Shown piece by piece: positions 60,344 to 64,000 of a DNA stretch of 64,000 bases. The stretch is from positions 1 through 64,000 of the forward strand of contig JAKQSZ010000009.1 of assembly GCA_029569475.1 (NCBI GenBank), in the 5' to 3' direction. This DNA is from Candidatus Eiseniibacteriota bacterium. GTDB lineage: Bacteria > Eisenbacteria > RBG-16-71-46 > CAIMUX01. The notes beneath the pieces are model-generated. The model was not told the origin of the DNA. It ran no database searches and was given only the letters and a program-made list of their open reading frames with translations. A program made the translations under genes and the position numbers. Each line of letters starts with the position of its first letter. The first letter of the stretch is position 1.

Positions 60344-60772
60344 TCAGCGGGCTTCCCGCGGGGGATGGAGCTCGACACGGGTCTCGATCGGCATGGAGGC
60401 CCGCAGCATGGCGGAGACGGAGCAGTACTTCTCCTCCGAGAGCCGCACCGCCAACTCGAGGTCCTCCCTGGGCAGGTCCTCGCCGTAGAAATGGAACGTC
60501 AGGCGGATCGAGGTGAAGACCCGGGGGTGCGTCTCGGCCCGGCCGGCCTCCAGTTCCACCTCGTAGTCGTCCAGCTTGATCCGCCTCTTCCGTAGGATGG
60601 AGAGGATGTCGATGCTGGTGCACCCTCCCAGGCCGATCAGGACCAGCTCCAGGGGCTTGGCCGCGGCATCGGAGCCGCCCAGGTCGGAGGGACCGTCCAT
60701 GGGCACCCAGTGCCCGCTCTCGGACAGGCCGGCCAGGGAGATCCCTCCCATCCGGCGCACGACTGCTTTCAC
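60344..60772 (-). CDS. OsmC-family peroxiredoxin-like protein
   Basis: A 142-residue OsmC/Ohr-family protein. The two conserved cysteines are in LIGLGGCTSIDI and EKYCSVSAML, the pair that reduces organic hydroperoxides. The KPLELVLIGLGGC block is a hallmark of the family. It protects against organic peroxides in the cytoplasm. GTG 60772 is preceded by GGGGAGGAGCGG and is chosen over ATG 60823, which adds 17 residues with no homology. The TPR membrane protein follows in the same direction. Confidence 0.9.
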   Translation of the reverse strand: MKAVVRRMGGISLAGLSESGHWVPMDGPSDLGGSDAAAKPLELVLIGLGGCTSIDILSILRKRRIKLDDYEVELEAGRAETHPRVFTSIRLTFHFYGEDLPREDLELAVRLSEEKYCSVSAMLRASMPIETRVELHPPREAR

Positions 60773-60953
60773 CTCCGCTCCTCCCCGCCTGATCCCTGTG
60801 CGAGCCCCCGGCACGAGTTCCACGGCGACGAGGCGGATGCCGCGACCCCCGGGGTTCCTGAAGCTGCGGATCCGTGGAGGCTGGATCCGATGAAGCCTGA
60901 AACACCGCGAACCGGGGCCCGAGGCGTCCTGCCGCTCCGGGCCCCGCGACCGG

Positions 60954-62027
60954 CTACAGCTCCTGGAACATGTACGGGCGCAGGCAATCCAGCCGCTTCT
61001 CGTAATCGTTCGGGTCGAGCATCCAGCAGGTGACCGCGACGCTGGAGAGCAGGGGGTTGCCGTCCTGCGGGGTAAAGGCGAAGCCGACGATCTCGTGATC
61101 GCCCACCACCTGGAGGGTCGGCACCGGAACCACCGTCTGGGAGAGGATGCGGCCGAAGTGCCCGTGATCGCGGCCGTAGGAGAAGATCGTGTTGGCCGAG
61201 CGCTTCTCCGTCAGCGCCACGCGCCGGTTCTCGGCGAGCCGTTGGATCGCCTGGTTCAGGGTGATCTTCTCCCGCAGCTTCAAGTTGAACCAGAGGCAGT
61301 GCATGTACTGGGTGTTCAGCTTGATCGCCGAGGAGAAGAGATTGAGGTCGTAGTTCAGGGTCTGGAAGAGATGCCAGGCATCGCGCGCGTGATGGGTCCC
61401 GAAGCGGGGATCGTCGTGTTTGCCGGCCTGGGGGGCGGGCACGTAGTCCTTGTCCTGGGAGATGTCGCTGGCGCGCCGCATCATGACGAACTTGGCCTCG
61501 ACGAGGTTGTCGGGGTCATCGTCGGCAAGCGCCAGGGTCTTGAGCAGTACAGCGATGTTGTGTGTATTACAACTTACGACCTGTATATACTTGTCGTCTC
61601 CCGGGACGAGGGCCGAGTCGTTGACCCCGCGAGCGTACATCTTGCCGAATCCGAACTCGCTTCCCTGGGCCACGAAGCCGTTCGTGTTGTGCGCGTACTT
61701 TTCGTAGTACTTCAGCTTGTTCGCCTGGCCGACCCCGGAGGGCGTGCAATCGATGACCACCGAGGCCTTCTCCACCGCCTCCTCGGCCTCCATGCTGACC
61801 TTCATGCCGAGGTCCTGGAAACGCGGGATCGTCTCCTTGTCGGTGACGAGCAGCGCCCCCCGGTCGAGCAGGTTGCGCACCTTGGCCCGCTCGTTGGTGA
61901 GGGGTGTCCGCTTGTGGAACGAGAGGACGTCGATCCCCAGATCCTTCTGAAAGTCCGACAACAAACCGATCAGCGGTTCGCCGATCGTTCCCGTCCCGAC
62001 GACGTGGACCCGCGTTTCCTTGCTCAT
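60954..62027 (-). CDS. Archaeal-type (type II) glyceraldehyde-3-phosphate dehydrogenase
   Basis: A 357-residue GAPDH of the archaeal type. The N-terminal NAD(P) fold starts VHVVGTGTIGEPL, and the central block is VIDCTPSGVG. The catalytic cysteine is C153 in VSCNTHN. In archaeal enzymes the site is usually SCNTTG; bacterial type I uses ASCTTN. The C-terminal half, with RDAWHLF and NLKLREKITLNQA, also follows the archaeal family. It interconverts glyceraldehyde-3-phosphate and 1,3-bisphosphoglycerate. ATG 62027 has GGGAGG; upstream residues are not homologous. No pgk or other glycolytic gene is adjacent. Confidence 0.87.
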   Translation of the reverse strand: MSKETRVHVVGTGTIGEPLIGLLSDFQKDLGIDVLSFHKRTPLTNERAKVRNLLDRGALLVTDKETIPRFQDLGMKVSMEAEEAVEKASVVIDCTPSGVGQANKLKYYEKYAHNTNGFVAQGSEFGFGKMYARGVNDSALVPGDDKYIQVVSCNTHNIAVLLKTLALADDDPDNLVEAKFVMMRRASDISQDKDYVPAPQAGKHDDPRFGTHHARDAWHLFQTLNYDLNLFSSAIKLNTQYMHCLWFNLKLREKITLNQAIQRLAENRRVALTEKRSANTIFSYGRDHGHFGRILSQTVVPVPTLQVVGDHEIVGFAFTPQDGNPLLSSVAVTCWMLDPNDYEKRLDCLRPYMFQEL

Positions 62028-62281
62028 GGACAGACCTCCCGGCAGAATCATCAATGCGTGGCAGGAGCCCCGACCGCTGGCGGAAACCGGACACTCCGGG
62101 CCGCATCGATCCGGATGCCGACATGGACCCTCCGGATCCAGGAGAATCGAGCGGTCTGGGGCCGATGATGGCAGCCGGGTCCGGGGGTGTCAAACTCGTT
62201 GCGCCCCGGGACCGGGGCCCGCCGGCCGGGCCCGGGAGGCGCCGTCCGGGCGAGGGCAGACAAGCCGGGAGAAGGATCGAC

Positions 62282-64000
62282 GTGCCGAAGATGACGCCAG
62301 ACCGGATCGCATCGGTCAGCCCGGGGCTCGTGGTGGCCCTGGCCGCGTTCGCCGTCTACCTGGTCTCGGGATCTCGCGACCTCGGGACCATCGACAGCGG
62401 CGAGCTGGCGGTTGTCTGCGCTCGCTTGGGGATCGCCCACCCGACCGGGTATCCGCTCTACACCCTGCTGGGCCGGCTCGCCGTTCTTACCGGGGCCAGC
62501 CCCATCGTGGCTTGCGTGGTCCTCTCAACCGTCCTGTGCGCCGCCGCTGTCGCGGTGACCGCCTTCGCCGCGCGGGAGTTGCTGAACCACCTGCCGGATC
62601 GACCGGCGCCGGGAGGGCGCACGGCCATCGGCCTCGATCTGCTGGCGGCCGCAAGCGCGGGTTGGCTGGCCTTTGACCGAGTCTTCTGGGATCAGGCGGT
62701 GGGTAACGAGGTCTACGCCCTGCACCTGCTCTTCGTGGCTCTCCTCGTTCTTCTTGGGCTACGGCTGATGCGCCGCCGGGAGGAGAGGACGCTCGCCGCG
62801 CTCGGACTCACCGGCGGACTGGCCTTCGCCCACCACCTGAGCATCGTTTTCCTGGCCCCTGCGATGGTGTGGGCCCTGTTCGGGTACGCAAGGCTGGCGC
62901 TCATCTCTCGAGGCGGGTCCGCGTGGCGTCGAGGGGGGGCCGCGTGGCGCCGCGCCGCGGCGATCCTGGCCGTGCCCGCCGCGATCGGCTGGTCGGTGGT
63001 GCTCTACCTGCCGATCCGCTCGGCGCGGGCGCCGATCCTGGACTGGGGCTCACCCGGCCATTGGGATGAGTTCTGGCGGCACGTCTTTGCGGCGCAGTAC
63101 CGGGTCTGGCTCTTCGAGTCGGGGCGGCTCTGGAGCGCCCAACTGGCGGGATACGTGGAGAGCCTGCCGGAGCGGCTCACCTGGCCCGCGCTGGCCTTTG
63201 CGCTCGTTGGCTGCGCCGGATTGGGCCGCCGCCCCTCGGCGCTGGTCTTCCTGGGGCTGGTGCTCGTTACGACGGCCTCCTGGGCCGCGAGCTACAACAT
63301 CCATGACCTCGCCCCCTACTTCCTTCCCGCGGACCTGGCGATCGTCCTGCTGGCGGCGGCCGGAGCGGCCACGCTGGCGGGCAGACTCGGGCCGCTTCTC
63401 TCGCGGACCCGTTGGAGCGCCCCGACACGGGATGGACGTGCCGCCGTGCACCTGGTGGCGGCGCTGGTCGCGGCGACGGTGGCGGTCCAGGGTCTGTCCC
63501 ACTTCCGTGCGGCCACGCGGAAGGAGGATCATTTCGTGCGCGCGCACGCCGAGGCCGTCCTGAGCGGCCTGCCGCCGCGCGCCATCCTCTTCTCGCGCCA
63601 CTGGGATGCGCTCGTCTCTCCCGCGCTGTACCTGCAGGAGATCGAGAAACTGCGCCCGGACGTGACGTTGGTCGACACCGAGCTGCTGCGGCGCTCGTGG
63701 TACTACCCTCAGCTCGGGCGTTGGGACCGGGCCCTCTTGAAGCCCCTGGAGGATCGGGTGGCTCGTCTGCTCGAGCAACTCGAGCTGTTCGAGAACGGCC
63801 GTCCGTATAATCCCGCGGTCATCGAGCAGGCCTATCAGGATGCCATCGCGGGGATCGCCACCGCCCACGCGGACACCCGCCCGACCACGTTCACAGCGGA
63901 CGTCCAGCTCAACTTGCCGGCCGGCGGCCGCACCCCGATTTCGCGGGGGTTGGTCTACGAGATCCTCTCCGATCCCCTCGCTGCCCCGTCGCTCGATCCT
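62282..64000 (+). CDS. DUF2723/GT117-like membrane protein (cut by window edge)
   Basis: An open frame of at least 573 codons with no stop before the window ends. The N-terminal block YLVSGSRDLGTIDSGELAVV, followed by GIAHPTGYPLYTLLGRL, is diagnostic of the DUF2723 family (glycosyltransferase family 117-like), integral membrane proteins related to protein O-mannosyltransferases. About ten helices are seen in the first ~420 residues. Then comes a soluble part with PRAILFSRHWDALVSPALYLQ and LRPDVTLVDTELLRRSWYY. It may transfer sugar from a lipid carrier onto exported protein. GTG 62282 has AGAAGGA upstream; ATG 62291 is possible. The gene diverges from the GAPDH gene. Confidence 0.85.
   Translation, partial: MPKMTPDRIASVSPGLVVALAAFAVYLVSGSRDLGTIDSGELAVVCARLGIAHPTGYPLYTLLGRLAVLTGASPIVACVVLSTVLCAAAVAVTAFAARELLNHLPDRPAPGGRTAIGLDLLAAASAGWLAFDRVFWDQAVGNEVYALHLLFVALLVLLGLRLMRRREERTLAALGLTGGLAFAHHLSIVFLAPAMVWALFGYARLALISRGGSAWRRGGAAWRRAAAILAVPAAIGWSVVLYLPIRSARAPILDWGSPGHWDEFWRHVFAAQYRVWLFESGRLWSAQLAGYVESLPERLTWPALAFALVGCAGLGRRPSALVFLGLVLVTTASWAASYNIHDLAPYFLPADLAIVLLAAAGAATLAGRLGPLLSRTRWSAPTRDGRAAVHLVAALVAATVAVQGLSHFRAATRKEDHFVRAHAEAVLSGLPPRAILFSRHWDALVSPALYLQEIEKLRPDVTLVDTELLRRSWYYPQLGRWDRALLKPLEDRVARLLEQLELFENGRPYNPAVIEQAYQDAIAGIATAHADTRPTTFTADVQLNLPAGGRTPISRGLVYEILSDPLAAPSLDP

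Noticed and set aside
57689..60595. 968-codon plus-strand open frame across the metalloprotease end and the TPR membrane gene
   Set aside because: It reads antisense to the polytopic membrane protein and OsmC, and has Arg/Gly/Pro-rich shadow composition without homology.

Overview
The window is GC-rich (about two thirds G+C by eye) and densely coded. Most genes have clear AGGAGG-type ribosome binding sites and ATG, GTG or TTG starts. It looks like a chromosomal stretch of an uncultured Gram-negative (diderm) bacterium. An RND efflux pump with an outer-membrane factor and a PagL-like lipid A deacylase show an outer membrane. Several secreted proteins end in a FlgD/type IX-like C-terminal Ig domain around an 'NPF' motif. 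That style is common in the FCB group and in candidate phyla such as Eisenbacteria; this placement is an inference. No rRNA, tRNA or CRISPR was found.

Layout. 1-2.0 kb: an IS66-family element with an intact tnpC and a degraded tnpB. 2.2-7.5 kb: an FAD-dependent oxidoreductase facing a minus-strand run (response regulator, histidine kinase, ACT protein, Nfu-N protein, PRPP synthetase). 7.9-12.3 kb: four plus-strand envelope genes, mostly of unknown role. 12.5-20.1 kb: minus-strand housekeeping genes (acyl-CoA carboxyltransferase with biotin carrier, PagL-like protein, ArgS, an Nramp-type transporter coupled to a soluble PRC/MgtE-N/CBS protein). 20.5-22.8 kb: M29 aminopeptidase, GNAT acetyltransferase, frameshifted CPBP protease. 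22.9-30 kb: a TetR-RND efflux operon with a likely operator. 30-36 kb: DUF1579 protein, two secreted sorting-domain proteins (one frameshifted) and a radical SAM/SPASM protein. 36-37 kb: an AbiEii-type nucleotidyltransferase toxin with a small partner. 37.4-40.9 kb: a tightly coupled four-gene membrane operon of unknown function (DUF6754-like), the best candidate for an undescribed system. 41-45 kb: an M16 peptidase pair and a cupredoxin-like protein. 45-53.3 kb: TrpS, then a pstSCAB operon ending in a membrane-anchored phosphatase-superfamily gene, preceded by a second radical SAM gene. 53.6-58 kb: a soluble phosphatase-superfamily protein and a large secreted fungalysin-like metalloprotease. 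58-64 kb: two large polytopic membrane proteins (one with TPRs, one GT117/DUF2723-like and cut by the window edge), an OsmC protein and an archaeal-type GAPDH.

Two patterns cut across the window. Short tandem repeats of 14-46 bp recur at gene ends, near gene starts and inside genes; the copies inside genes are all multiples of 3 bp, and two arrays straddle stop codons. Two otherwise good genes (CPBP protease and Ycf48-like protein) are each broken by what looks like one missing G in a G run, so they are either assembly errors or real frameshifts.
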